This document shows, piece after piece, positions 34,736-43,470 of a DNA stretch of 64,000 nucleotides. Under the pieces are notes generated by a model. The model was not told the origin of the DNA. It saw only the letters and a program-made list of their open reading frames with translations, and did not search any database. The stretch comes from Anaerocolumna sp. MB42-C2 (lineage in GTDB: Bacteria > Bacillota > Clostridia > Lachnospirales > Lachnospiraceae), in the NCBI RefSeq assembly GCF_030913705.1, contig NZ_CP133190.1:6225501-6289500 (forward strand), written 5' to 3'. The position numbers and the translations under genes are program-made. Position 1 is the first letter of the stretch. Each line of letters opens with the position of its first letter.

Positions 34736-35073
34736 GTATTCTGACAGAGCTTATTAGTTATTTTGATAATCTACCAATTCCCGTGGAAACGGGGGTATTT
34801 AGTGATACAGCGCCTGATGTCTATGTTGTAATTACACCAATTGCAAATACCTTTGGATACTTTGCGGATAACCGCCCTAATTATGATGTTCAGGAAGTAC
34901 GTATCTCCTTATTTTCCAAAGAAAACTATCAACAAATCATTGCACAAATTGTGGGTGATCTGCTTGAATTAGACTTCACGTTGACAGACCGTCGCTACCT
35001 TGGGTACGAAAATGATACGGGGTATCACCATGTTGCGATAGATGTAGAAAAATATTACGGATTGGAGGAATAG
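34732..35073 (+). CDS. Tail terminator-like protein
   Basis: A 113-residue protein, MSILTELISYFDNLPIPVET, then VYVVITPIANTFGYFADN and VQEVRISLFSKENYQQIIAQ. Size, position between gp10-like and major tail genes and the alpha/beta pattern fit the tail terminator (SPP1 gp17 / lambda gpU type). The start overlaps the preceding stop as ATGA. Sequence similarity to named families is weak, so the call rests partly on gene order. Confidence 0.75.
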   Translation: MSILTELISYFDNLPIPVETGVFSDTAPDVYVVITPIANTFGYFADNRPNYDVQEVRISLFSKENYQQIIAQIVGDLLELDFTLTDRRYLGYENDTGYHHVAIDVEKYYGLEE

Positions 35074-35076
35074 TAA

Positions 35077-35667
35077 ATGGCAACAATTGGTCTTGATAAA
35101 TTATACTATGCATCAATTACAGAAGATACATTAGGAGAAGAAACGTATGGCACTCCCAAAGTATTAGCCAAAGCGATAAGTGCTGAGTTATCTGTGGAAC
35201 TAGTAGAAGCAATTCTATATGCAGATGATGGTGCTGCTGAAGTAGTAAAGGATTTTAACAATGGAACACTTTCTCTAGGCATTGACGATATTGGTACGTC
35301 AGTAGCTTCGGATTTAACCGGAGCAACAGAAGATGATAACGGTGTACTAATATCTGCAAGTGAGAGTACGGGAGCACCAGTCGCAGTCGGTTTTCGCGCT
35401 AAGAAAGCCAATGGGAAGTACCGTTATTTTTGGCTTTACCGCGTGAAATTTGGTCTCCCTGCAACCAATTTACAGACGAAGGGTGAATCCATCACCTTTT
35501 CTACACCTACCATTGAGGGAACGGTGATGCGAAGAAATAAATTAGATGGTAATGGGAAACATCCTTGGAAAGCAGAAGTTACCGAAGGGGATGCAGGAGT
35601 TCCGGCACTTGTTATCACCGGTTGGTATACACAGGTTTATGAACCGGTATACACACCAGCACCTTAA
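35077..35667 (+). CDS. Major tail tube protein
   Basis: A 196-residue protein that forms the tail tube. MATIGLDKLYYASITED, then GTPKVLAKAISAELSVELVE and DDNGVLISASESTGAPVAVG with a KYRYFWLYRVKFGLP strand and a TLEGTV-like FSTPTIEGTVMRR strand match the phi13/TP901 major tail family of Gram-positive siphoviruses. The tail chaperone gene with a frameshift follows, the standard order. Good RBS-like spacing from the preceding stop. Confidence 0.9.
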   Translation: MATIGLDKLYYASITEDTLGEETYGTPKVLAKAISAELSVELVEAILYADDGAAEVVKDFNNGTLSLGIDDIGTSVASDLTGATEDDNGVLISASESTGAPVAVGFRAKKANGKYRYFWLYRVKFGLPATNLQTKGESITFSTPTIEGTVMRRNKLDGNGKHPWKAEVTEGDAGVPALVITGWYTQVYEPVYTPAP

Positions 35668-35682
35668 TAGGAGGATTATACG

Positions 35683-36075
35683 ATGGATCAGGAAAGAAGT
35701 GCCACGATTCAGATTGGTGGCAAAGAGTTTGAACTAATATTAACCACGAGGGCTACAAAAGCAATTGCAAACCGTTATGGTGGGCTTGAAAACCTCGGAG
35801 AAAAATTGATGAAATCTGAGAACTTTGAGATGGCATTGGATGAGATTGTGTGGCTTTTAACTCTTTTAGCAAATCAGTCCATTCTGATTCACAACCTCAG
35901 GAACAAGAATACACCAGAAGATTTGTTGACTGAGGAAGAGGTGGAACTACTTACTTCGCCACTTGATTTGGCAGCTTATAAGAATGCGATTACTGAAGCT
36001 ATGTTTCGAGGTACTAAGCGTAACGTGGAGAGCGAGGAAGAAGGTATTGGAACAAAAAACGTGGAAGTCGGGTAA
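35683..36075 (+). CDS. Tail assembly chaperone, short form (gpG-like)
   Basis: A 130-residue protein, MDQERSATIQIGGKEFELIL, then TTRATKAIANRYGGLENLGE and LTSPLDLAAYKNAITEAMFR, the layout of tail assembly chaperones that coat the tape measure before tail polymerisation. Near its end the codons ACA AAA AAC (36052-36060) contain the slippery heptamer A AAA AAC in the right phase for a -1 shift, five codons before the TAA at 36073-36075. A longer G-T fusion is therefore expected. Confidence 0.85.
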   Translation: MDQERSATIQIGGKEFELILTTRATKAIANRYGGLENLGEKLMKSENFEMALDEIVWLLTLLANQSILIHNLRNKNTPEDLLTEEEVELLTSPLDLAAYKNAITEAMFRGTKRNVESEEEGIGTKNVEVG

Positions 36076-36263
36076 CGGACAATGAAGTCTTTACCCGGCT
36101 TTATTATTACGGAACCGTGCAGATGGGTATGAGCATAGATGAATTCTGGCTTATGCCCATCGGTTTGTTTTTGGATCTATGGGCTTGTCATAAACAGTTT
36201 CTTGGGATGGAAAAGCCAAAGAAACTTATTACGATTGATGACATTATCCCTAATGGTATATGA
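36054..36263 (+). CDS. Tail chaperone frameshift extension (gpT-like part)
   Basis: After a -1 slip on A AAA AAC (36054-36060) reading continues from CGT 36060 to TGA 36261-36263: 67 residues, GSRVTDNEVFTRLYYYGTVQ, MGMSIDEFWLMPIGLFLDLW, then KPKKLITIDDIIPNGI. No good start codon exists for this frame on its own, and it is clearly protein-like, so it is made as a fusion of about 193 residues. Aromatic and helical content is typical of the T part that contacts the tape measure. The ratio of the two forms usually controls tail assembly. Confidence 0.8.
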   Translation, partial: KKRGSRVTDNEVFTRLYYYGTVQMGMSIDEFWLMPIGLFLDLWACHKQFLGMEKPKKLITIDDIIPNGI

Positions 36264-36377
36264 ATTTTTAAAAGTGGAATATGCCTATATAAATCATTAG
36301 GGATAAGAGAAGAAATTTAAATTGTTAATATGTATGGAAAAATAACGTAACTTGATTTATTATATATTTATTGGAAA

Positions 36378-36407
36378 TTGTAATCGAAGGATTTATTTTA
36401 TTATAGT
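36378..36407 (+). promoter_or_regulatory. Probable promoter of the TauE/SafE-like gene
   Basis: TTGTAA (36378-36383) and TATAGT (36402-36407) with 18 bases between them, about 63 bases before ATG 36470. The gap 36264-36469 is very AT-rich compared with the tail genes. An inverted repeat CCCTAATG (36248-36255) with CATTAGGG (36295-36302) lies at its left end. Confidence 0.45.
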
Positions 36408-36469
36408 GACAAATTTGAAATTGTCTAATGGATTGTATAGAAGGAAAAACAGAACTTTGAGGGGTAGAA

Positions 36470-37186
36470 ATGGAAATACTAATTTTATTCGTAGGTAGCT
36501 TTTTAGCAGCGTTGGTATCTGGAGCGGCAGGATTTGGTGGTTCATTGCTTCTTCTTCCTGTAGCAACAGCATGTGTTGGAGCAGATATGGCTGTTCCTGT
36601 ATTAACCATTGCTCAGCTTATAGGTAATATAGCAAGAATGACTACAGGCTGGAAACAGATTGATTGGAAATCAGTAGGGTTATTTTCTATAACATCGCTT
36701 CCATTAGCAGCACTGGGTGCTTTTGGATTTGCACTTTTGCCGAAAGATATCGTAACAAGATGTATTGGGTTAGCGTTAATTCTTTTGGTTATATTTAAAA
36801 TTTTAAGCAAAAGAGATTTACCAAGATCGAAAGGAACACTCTTAGTAGGCGGTGCGGTTACTGGTGGTTTATCAGGATTGTGCGGAAGCGGTGGACCCAT
36901 TGGAGCGGCAGTTTTTTTATCTCTAGATTTAGCTCCAGTCGCATATATTGCTAGCGAGGCAGCTACAGCAACAGCTATGCATATTCTTAAAACAATTATT
37001 TATAGCAAACTAACTAATATGAATTATCGTGCTTTGTTGATTGGGCTTACAATGGGATTGTGTATGATTATAGGAACATATGTAGCAAAGCATTTTATAA
37101 AAAAAATGGAAAAGGGAAAATTCCAAAAATATGTAGCAGTTTTGTTGTGGATTGTTGGAATATACATGGCGGTTTGTGGTGCATAA
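36470..37186 (+). CDS. TauE/SafE-family membrane permease inserted in the tail operon
   Basis: A 238-residue integral membrane protein with about seven to eight hydrophobic segments and the two glycine-rich signatures of the TSUP family: SGAAGFGGSLLLLPVATAC near residue 17 and SGLCGSGGPIGAAVFLSLD near residue 133. The family exports sulfite, sulfoacetate or similar anions. It lies between the tail chaperone and the tape measure, where phages normally carry nothing. It has its own promoter-like site and a terminator behind it, so it is probably a cargo gene expressed from the prophage. RBS GAGGGG precedes the ATG. Confidence 0.88.
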   Translation: MEILILFVGSFLAALVSGAAGFGGSLLLLPVATACVGADMAVPVLTIAQLIGNIARMTTGWKQIDWKSVGLFSITSLPLAALGAFGFALLPKDIVTRCIGLALILLVIFKILSKRDLPRSKGTLLVGGAVTGGLSGLCGSGGPIGAAVFLSLDLAPVAYIASEAATATAMHILKTIIYSKLTNMNYRALLIGLTMGLCMIIGTYVAKHFIKKMEKGKFQKYVAVLLWIVGIYMAVCGA

Positions 37187-37307
37187 GATTTCTTTTGAAC
37201 TCTAATTTATAGAGATGATTTAATATATAGTTGTTAGAAAATAGGTCACAATTGTTTACAACAGCAAAATAAAAATAGATATATAAACGAATCAATACGT
37301 ATCTTAG

Positions 37308-37333
37308 GGGCAATCAAAAGGTTGCTCTTTTTT
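37308..37333 (+). terminator. Terminator behind the permease gene
   Basis: GGGCAATC (37308-37315) and GGTTGCTC (37320-37327) form an 8-bp stem with two wobble pairs around AAAA, followed by six T residues. The tape measure gene follows 30 bases on. Late transcription must pass it to reach the rest of the tail genes. Confidence 0.65.
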
Positions 37334-37362
37334 CATGCCCTTTTTTAAGGAGGTGAGGCGGC

Positions 37363-39789
37363 ATGCCAGATAATTTTGGATTAAAAATTGGTGTTGAAGG
37401 TGAACGTGAGTTTAAAAAAGCGCTCACTGAAATCAACCAATCCTTTAAGGTACTAGGTAGTGAGATGACACTCGTGACTAGTCAGTTTGATAAAAACGAC
37501 AAATCCATACAAGCTGTCACTGCTCGTAATGCGGTTTTAAATAAAGAAATTGATGCTCAAAAAGAGAAAATCTCAACTCTTAAGGCTGCACTGGACAATG
37601 CATCTACCTCTTTTGGCGAAAACGACCGCCGCACACAGAATTGGCAGATACAACTAAACAAAGCACAGGCTGAACTTAACGGTATGGAGCGTGAACTTGC
37701 CGAAACTACTGAAGGTACTGACGATCTTGGTGATGAACTAAAAGCAACAGGTGATGAAGCTGAGAAGTCCGGTGGTAAGTTTGAAAAGATGGGTGGAGTC
37801 CTTAAAGGCATCGGTGTGGCAATGGGTGCTGTTACTGTTGCCATAGGTGCTGCTGCAATTAAACTGGGTAAAGATGTCGTTCAACAATTTGGCGAACTGG
37901 AGCAAAACCTCGGTGGCAGTGAAGCTGTATTTGGAAAGTATGCTAGCTCCATTCAGAAGTCTGGTGAGGAGGCTTATAAAAACCTAGGTGTGTCTCAGAG
38001 CCAATATCTCGCCACCGCTAACAAAATGGGTGCATTGTTTCAAGGTAGCGGCATCGAACAACAAAAATCCCTGGAACTCACAGAAAAAGCAATGCAACGA
38101 GCTGCTGATATGGCGTCTGTTATGGGTATTGATATGCAGATGGCTCTTGATTCGGTAGCGGGTGCTGCAAAGGGCAACTTTACCATGATGGATAACCTCG
38201 GAGTGTCAATGAATGCAACCAATGTTGAAGCCTATGCCCTCGCCAAAGGTCTGGACTTCACTTGGGCAACGGCTTCCAATGCTGAAAAGGCAGAAGTTGC
38301 TATGCAGATGTTCTTTGAGAACACGGAGCAATATGCAGGAAACTTCGCCCGTGAGGCAACACAAACCGTCACAGGCTCCCTTGGTCTGTTGCAAGCCGCA
38401 GTCGGTAGCTTCACAGCAGGACTTGGAAATGCAGATGCTGATATGACTAACTTGACTGAAAATCTTGTGGATGCTTTTCAGGTTGTAGTGAAAAATATCG
38501 TACCTGTGCTGGAAAACATCGTGAAAGCCCTACCACAAGCAACAGGAGCAATTTTACAAGCGGTCGGTGACCTCTTGCCAATGCTACTTGAAACCGTAAC
38601 GGAACTGTTCACACAGGTATTGCAAACTATTTTAAATCTACTTCCAGAACTTATCCCTGCTGCTGTTGACGCAGTGATGACAATCGTTGGTGCTTTGATT
38701 GAAAGCCTACCTCTTCTCATTGATGCAGCGGTGCAACTAGTGACGGCTCTTGTGAGTGGCATCGGTGAGACTTTGCCCCAGCTTATACCAGTGGCAGTAG
38801 GTGCAATTACAACCATCGTACAAGGTTTGGTAGATAACCTGCCTATGCTCCTGGACGCAGCTTTACAGCTGATTCTTGGTTTGGCACAAGGACTACTAGA
38901 TGCAATTCCTCAGCTTGTTTCTGCTTTGCCTGCTATTATTACAGCACTGGTAGAATTTCTGGTTGAATCAATACCTCTGATTATTGATGCAGGAATACAA
39001 TTGTTAACTTCCCTAGTGACTGCACTGCCTACCATTATTGCGGCGATTGTTCCAGCCATTCCACAAATTGTGAATAGTATTATCACTGCAGTCATTAAGT
39101 CAATTCCACTCATCATTGATGCAGGCATCAAGTTATTAATCGCTCTCATTCAGGCACTTCCTACGATTATTAAAACGATTGTACCTGCCATTCCGCAAAT
39201 TGTCAGTTCTTTGGTGAGTGCTATTGTAGATAATATCGATAAGATTATCTTAGCCGGAGTTCAACTCTTTGTAGCACTAATTGAAAATTTACCTACCATT
39301 ATCGTGGAAATAGTCAAAGCAGTGCCACAGATTATTGCAGGTATTGTAAAAGGTTTTACGGATTCGCTTGAAGATATTAAGCAGGTAGGAACTGATTTGA
39401 TTCACGGTTTATGGAATGGTATTTCGGATGCAGGAGAATGGTTACGAGAAAAAATCTCCGGCTTTTTTGGAGGTGTCGTATCAAGTATTAAAGACTTTTT
39501 TGGTATCCATTCACCATCCACTCTGTTTGCAGGACTTGGTCGTAACATGGGTGAAGGAATTGGTGTGGGATTTGAAGCTGCCATGGCAGATGTTGCGAGA
39601 GATATGCAAAATGCGATACCAACAAACCTTGATTTAAATTACAACAGTCAAGCCAGACAAGAGGGCATTGCACCTACGGGTACAAACATCACACAAAATC
39701 TTTCTGTTGTGACACCAAAAGCTCTCTCGGAAAAGGAACTGGCGAGGGAATTTAAGAACCTATCACAGAAGTTAACCATGTCATATTAG
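37363..39789 (+). CDS. Tape measure protein
   Basis: An 808-residue protein that sets tail length. It starts MPDNFGLKIGVEGEREFKKA, then a coiled-coil (NKEIDAQKEKISTLKAALDN) and a tape-measure core (GGSEAVFGKYASSIQKSGEE, MGIDMQMALDSVAGAAKGNF). Residues about 365-660 are a long repetitive hydrophobic stretch built from blocks such as ALPTIIAAIVPAIPQIVNSI and SIPLIIDAGIKLLIALIQAL. The end (WLREKISGFFGGVVSSIKDF, then FGIHSPSTLFAGLGRNMGEG) is typical for this family. RBS AAGGAGGTGAGG precedes the ATG. Confidence 0.93.
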   Translation: MPDNFGLKIGVEGEREFKKALTEINQSFKVLGSEMTLVTSQFDKNDKSIQAVTARNAVLNKEIDAQKEKISTLKAALDNASTSFGENDRRTQNWQIQLNKAQAELNGMERELAETTEGTDDLGDELKATGDEAEKSGGKFEKMGGVLKGIGVAMGAVTVAIGAAAIKLGKDVVQQFGELEQNLGGSEAVFGKYASSIQKSGEEAYKNLGVSQSQYLATANKMGALFQGSGIEQQKSLELTEKAMQRAADMASVMGIDMQMALDSVAGAAKGNFTMMDNLGVSMNATNVEAYALAKGLDFTWATASNAEKAEVAMQMFFENTEQYAGNFAREATQTVTGSLGLLQAAVGSFTAGLGNADADMTNLTENLVDAFQVVVKNIVPVLENIVKALPQATGAILQAVGDLLPMLLETVTELFTQVLQTILNLLPELIPAAVDAVMTIVGALIESLPLLIDAAVQLVTALVSGIGETLPQLIPVAVGAITTIVQGLVDNLPMLLDAALQLILGLAQGLLDAIPQLVSALPAIITALVEFLVESIPLIIDAGIQLLTSLVTALPTIIAAIVPAIPQIVNSIITAVIKSIPLIIDAGIKLLIALIQALPTIIKTIVPAIPQIVSSLVSAIVDNIDKIILAGVQLFVALIENLPTIIVEIVKAVPQIIAGIVKGFTDSLEDIKQVGTDLIHGLWNGISDAGEWLREKISGFFGGVVSSIKDFFGIHSPSTLFAGLGRNMGEGIGVGFEAAMADVARDMQNAIPTNLDLNYNSQARQEGIAPTGTNITQNLSVVTPKALSEKELAREFKNLSQKLTMSY

Positions 39790-39803
39790 GAAGGAGGACT
39801 CAT

Positions 39804-40655
39804 GTGGAAATAACCTATATTAATTCCAATGGGGAACGTCTTACGATAAAGCAAGCGAAGCCTTATTTTTTAGAAAAACTAGATGGTACGGGAAGTATCC
39901 GAAATATTGTCAACACCTTCAAGGCACCGGAACAAGACGGTGCTTTTTATGTATCTTCCACTCTGGATATGCGAAACATCACATTAGAGGGAACGATTGT
40001 AGCGGAGGATGCTAATAAAGCTTATGAGTTACGAAAAGAATTTCTTAAATTCTTTAGTCCAAAAATGTCTGGGATCTTACGTTATCGTGATCGGCAGATT
40101 TCTTGTATCGTGGAGGAAGCGGCTTTGATTGTATCGGTAAGAGAGAGGATACCGAAGTTTTTCTTAAGTTTACTTTGTCCCTCTCCTTTCTTTGAATTGT
40201 TAGAAGAGGTGAGACAGGAGCTTGCTTCATGGGAAGCATTATTTGAGTTTTCCTTAGAGATACCAGCAAGTGGTATGGAGTTTGGAGCAAGACAGCCAAG
40301 TCAGATTATTGCATTAGATAACATCGGTGATGTACCTTGTGGCTGTGAAATTATCTTTCGGGCACTTGGTACTGTTACGAATCCAGAGCTTTTGCATATG
40401 GATACCAATGAGTTTGTAAGAATCCATACCACCATGAGTCCTGGAGATGAATTTCACATTTATACGCACTTTGCAGGAAAACGGGTGATAAACATCATCG
40501 GGACAACACAGAGTAATGCCTTTCATCTGTTGGATACGAATTCTGATTTCTTTCAACTTGCAACGGGAATCAATAACCTTCGTTATGACGCGTCAGTCAA
40601 TCTTGAACTGCTGGATGTCAGTATTTATTATCGTCCGCAGTTTCTGGGGGTATAG
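39804..40655 (+). CDS. Distal tail protein (Dit)
   Basis: A 283-residue protein starting at GTG 39804 after GGAAGGAGG. The N-terminus (EITYINSNGERLTIKQAKPY) and the segment GTIVAEDANKAYELRKEFLK, then FFSPKMSGILRYRDRQI and PSPFFELLEEVRQELASWEA fit the phage tail family Sipho_tail of distal tail proteins, which form the hexameric hub below the tube. It stands in the usual place between tape measure and tail-associated hub protein. Confidence 0.88.
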   Translation: MEITYINSNGERLTIKQAKPYFLEKLDGTGSIRNIVNTFKAPEQDGAFYVSSTLDMRNITLEGTIVAEDANKAYELRKEFLKFFSPKMSGILRYRDRQISCIVEEAALIVSVRERIPKFFLSLLCPSPFFELLEEVRQELASWEALFEFSLEIPASGMEFGARQPSQIIALDNIGDVPCGCEIIFRALGTVTNPELLHMDTNEFVRIHTTMSPGDEFHIYTHFAGKRVINIIGTTQSNAFHLLDTNSDFFQLATGINNLRYDASVNLELLDVSIYYRPQFLGV

Positions 40656-40658
40656 CTT

Positions 40659-42914
40659 ATGGAACTCTATGTATTTAATCAGAACCGTGCCCTGATCGGA
40701 GTTGTGGAATCGTTTGAGTACCTTAGGTGGACCAGACGCTATTCTAGATGTGGCTCCTTTGAACTGAAAGCGAATGCATCTACAGCGAATGCTGTTCTAC
40801 TCCAAGAAGGATATTATATTTGGAAAAACGATGATGAGGAAGTAGGGTTAATTGAATATTTGCAATTGTCACAGACCGATAGGGAGAGCATCACGGTAAG
40901 TGGGCGGTTTGCCACTGTACTACTGGGTAGGCGTATTATTTGGAATACGGAAACCCTAAGCGGTGATCTTTCAGCCTGTATCGGTCAGCTGATAAACCAT
41001 AATGTCATTTCACCCACAGATACGAATCGTCAGATTGCAAACGTAAGCTTTTCGTCACCGGATTTAGGTAAACCGGTGAAAAAGCAGGTTTCCTATAATA
41101 ACCTTCTGGATGAAATACAGGAACTTTGTGATGCGGCATCTGTAGGTATTAAAACCGCATTTGATCCATCATCGGGACACCTTATGGTAACGCTTTATAT
41201 AGGAGAGCCTTCTCAGGCTGTATTTTCAAAGGAATATGAGAACCTACTTGATCAGACCTTTACAAAAAACACAGAAGGGTATGCAAATACCGCCAAAATT
41301 GGAGGGGAAGGGGAGAGTGATGCAGACCGTATCTTTGCATATATCACAGATGGTACTGGAGAAAATCGTAGAGAAGCCTTTGTAGATGCAAAGGATCTTC
41401 GCTCTGCAGATTTTCCTTCCGATTATACGGACGCTTTAACCTATCGGGGGCAGACAAGGCTTGCGGAACTTGCCACAGCGCAGTCTTTTAATGTTACCGT
41501 AAATAACCATGGGAATTTAATCTATAAAACAGATTATGATCTTGGTCAGACGGTACAGGTCATCTCGAAAAAGTGGGGTGTATCTATGACCACACGCATT
41601 GTGGAGATAGAAGAAAGCTATGACCGGGACGGACAGAGCATCAGCGTTACATTTGGAAAAGCAGAGCTTACGATTACACAGAAGATTAAATCTGATTTTA
41701 GTCAGGTAAGGACGGCTCTTGGTGCTCCGGCGGGAATTTCGGAATTACTGGTGGATGAAAACAGTTGGGCTGATTTACAGAGGTTTTTAGGCGGTGTCAT
41801 GATCAGCTCCGCAAAGTTGGCTGTGAATACCTCAACTGCCGGAGGGAACGACCCTACTCAGGCAAAATATTTTCATGCAGCAAGGGTAGTTATTAACGGT
41901 TCCTATAACCGTATTGCTTTTAAGTTTGATTACTTTGGCACTGGTACCACTCCAAAATCGGGTATGATAGAGGGCTATGTTTATTCAACATCGTCTTTTG
42001 CAACAATGTCCATTCAGTCTTTTGTGCAGTCTTACACCAGGGATAAAAGTCCATTTTTATCGACGGATATTAAGATTGTAAAATCAGCAAGTTCCACCAA
42101 GACAATATGGGATATCTATATTTGGCTATCAGATTATGGAACTGCCTATTTAAATGGTTTGTATGCATTCAGTGAATCAGGAAATCTGATTTCTGATCCC
42201 GCAAACGGGGCACTAATTCTTGTGGCAAATCTTCCGGCGGTATCATCTACCTTCTCATATGGCGGTCAGACCTTCACAGTATCAGCTGTTGATAATGGGG
42301 TGGTAAAGACGGCTACCTATAGTGAGGATGGTGTCTTTTATAAGCTGCAACTGCCAAACCGTGATGTCAGCCTTACATCAACAGACAATCCGTTGCAGAT
42401 TGGCGTTACCACCGGTGTGAATATGGTTTTCGATGCAAACGAAATACAAGCCCGTAATAATGGTTCGGCTTCCCCAATGTATCTCAACCTTGAGGGAGGG
42501 GCAGTATGTGTTAATGGTGACTCTACTACGGGCATCATTTATGGTGGGGATACAGGGTATCTAGAATTATCGGATACCGATTTGGAAAACAGTTTTACGA
42601 TTTATTCTACTGCTCAACGCCCAAGATTAAGAAAAGTAGGGAAAATGGTTCATTTTCATGGAGCTTTGCTACCCGCTGCAGGAGCTGCCATAAATTCTGC
42701 AACAAACTTAAGCTTCTACACTTTGCCTAGCGCGTATAGACCAATGTCAGGGTATGTTACAGTAAGATGTCAGGGATCAGGAATTAATACCTGGCTGTTA
42801 CAGATAACTAACGCAGGTGTGTGCTCCTGTAGCAGATATGGAACAAACGCCTATGCAACAAGCATTGCAGGAACAGAATGGCTGACGTTTAATGCTACAT
42901 GGTTTGTAGCCTAA
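40659..42914 (+). CDS. Tail hub / Gp37-like protein with a fibre-like C-terminus
   Basis: A 751-residue baseplate protein. Residues 1-345 match the siphovirus ReqiPepy6 Gp37-like family (RYSRCGSFELKANASTANAV, VSYNNLLDEIQELCDAASVG, then the end LTITQKIKSDFSQVRTALG), which forms the trimeric hub closing the tail tip. The C-terminal half is variable and beta-rich, with NNGSASPMYLNLEGGAVCVN and RPRLRKVGKMVHFHGALLPA, resembling the tip domains of tail fibres. It starts 4 bases after the Dit stop. Confidence 0.85.
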   Translation: MELYVFNQNRALIGVVESFEYLRWTRRYSRCGSFELKANASTANAVLLQEGYYIWKNDDEEVGLIEYLQLSQTDRESITVSGRFATVLLGRRIIWNTETLSGDLSACIGQLINHNVISPTDTNRQIANVSFSSPDLGKPVKKQVSYNNLLDEIQELCDAASVGIKTAFDPSSGHLMVTLYIGEPSQAVFSKEYENLLDQTFTKNTEGYANTAKIGGEGESDADRIFAYITDGTGENRREAFVDAKDLRSADFPSDYTDALTYRGQTRLAELATAQSFNVTVNNHGNLIYKTDYDLGQTVQVISKKWGVSMTTRIVEIEESYDRDGQSISVTFGKAELTITQKIKSDFSQVRTALGAPAGISELLVDENSWADLQRFLGGVMISSAKLAVNTSTAGGNDPTQAKYFHAARVVINGSYNRIAFKFDYFGTGTTPKSGMIEGYVYSTSSFATMSIQSFVQSYTRDKSPFLSTDIKIVKSASSTKTIWDIYIWLSDYGTAYLNGLYAFSESGNLISDPANGALILVANLPAVSSTFSYGGQTFTVSAVDNGVVKTATYSEDGVFYKLQLPNRDVSLTSTDNPLQIGVTTGVNMVFDANEIQARNNGSASPMYLNLEGGAVCVNGDSTTGIIYGGDTGYLELSDTDLENSFTIYSTAQRPRLRKVGKMVHFHGALLPAAGAAINSATNLSFYTLPSAYRPMSGYVTVRCQGSGINTWLLQITNAGVCSCSRYGTNAYATSIAGTEWLTFNATWFVA

Positions 42915-42958
42915 TAAATTAGTGATGCTCGATGATTGATGAAAGGAGAGGATGATAA

Positions 42959-43462
42959 GTGGAAAGGAGCGGTTTTTTTAATTCTTCCAGTGGTGACAGG
43001 GTTTACGATGCCACTGACTTTGCAGCCTATTTCGGTAGTCTGGTTTCGAATGGTATCTTTTATGCAAATACCACAAATCTACAGGTAACACCAGTGACAG
43101 GAATGATCGTTAGTATTGCTACTGGAAGTGCATGGATTAATGGCTATCGTTATGAAAATACAGAGGCACTGAACAAGACACTGGCAACAGCGAATGGCTC
43201 CTACCCAAGAATTGACCGAATTATTATTCGGTGGAGCTTTCTTGAACGAAGAATTATAGCTACGATACTCACAGGAACAGCGGCAGCTACGCCGACTGCT
43301 CCTACACTGACACGTAATGCTGAGGTATATGAATTATGTCTTGCAGACGTTTTAGTACCACAGGCGGCTACGTCGATAACCACTGGAAATATCACCGACA
43401 CGAGGCTGAGTTCTTCTCTTTGTGGAACCGTGAATTCGCTGGTAACAGCAGTATATGAGTGA
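42959..43462 (+). CDS. Baseplate or fibre-associated structural protein
   Basis: A 167-residue protein from GTG 42959, with AAAGGAGAGG at good distance. RVYDATDFAAYFGSLVSNGI, then LQVTPVTGMIVSIATGSAWI and NGYRYENTEALNKTLATANG are typical of the N-terminal domain of receptor-binding or baseplate proteins that dock onto the hub; here it ends after that domain. It is one short step before the long fibronectin-rich protein. No catalytic motif. Confidence 0.75.
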   Translation: MERSGFFNSSSGDRVYDATDFAAYFGSLVSNGIFYANTTNLQVTPVTGMIVSIATGSAWINGYRYENTEALNKTLATANGSYPRIDRIIIRWSFLERRIIATILTGTAAATPTAPTLTRNAEVYELCLADVLVPQAATSITTGNITDTRLSSSLCGTVNSLVTAVYE

Positions 43463-43470
43463 GGTGAGAC

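Noticed and set aside
38206..39149. Several leftward open frames opposite the tape measure gene.
   Set aside because: They arise from the low-complexity repetitive sequence of the tape measure coding strand and have no supporting signals.
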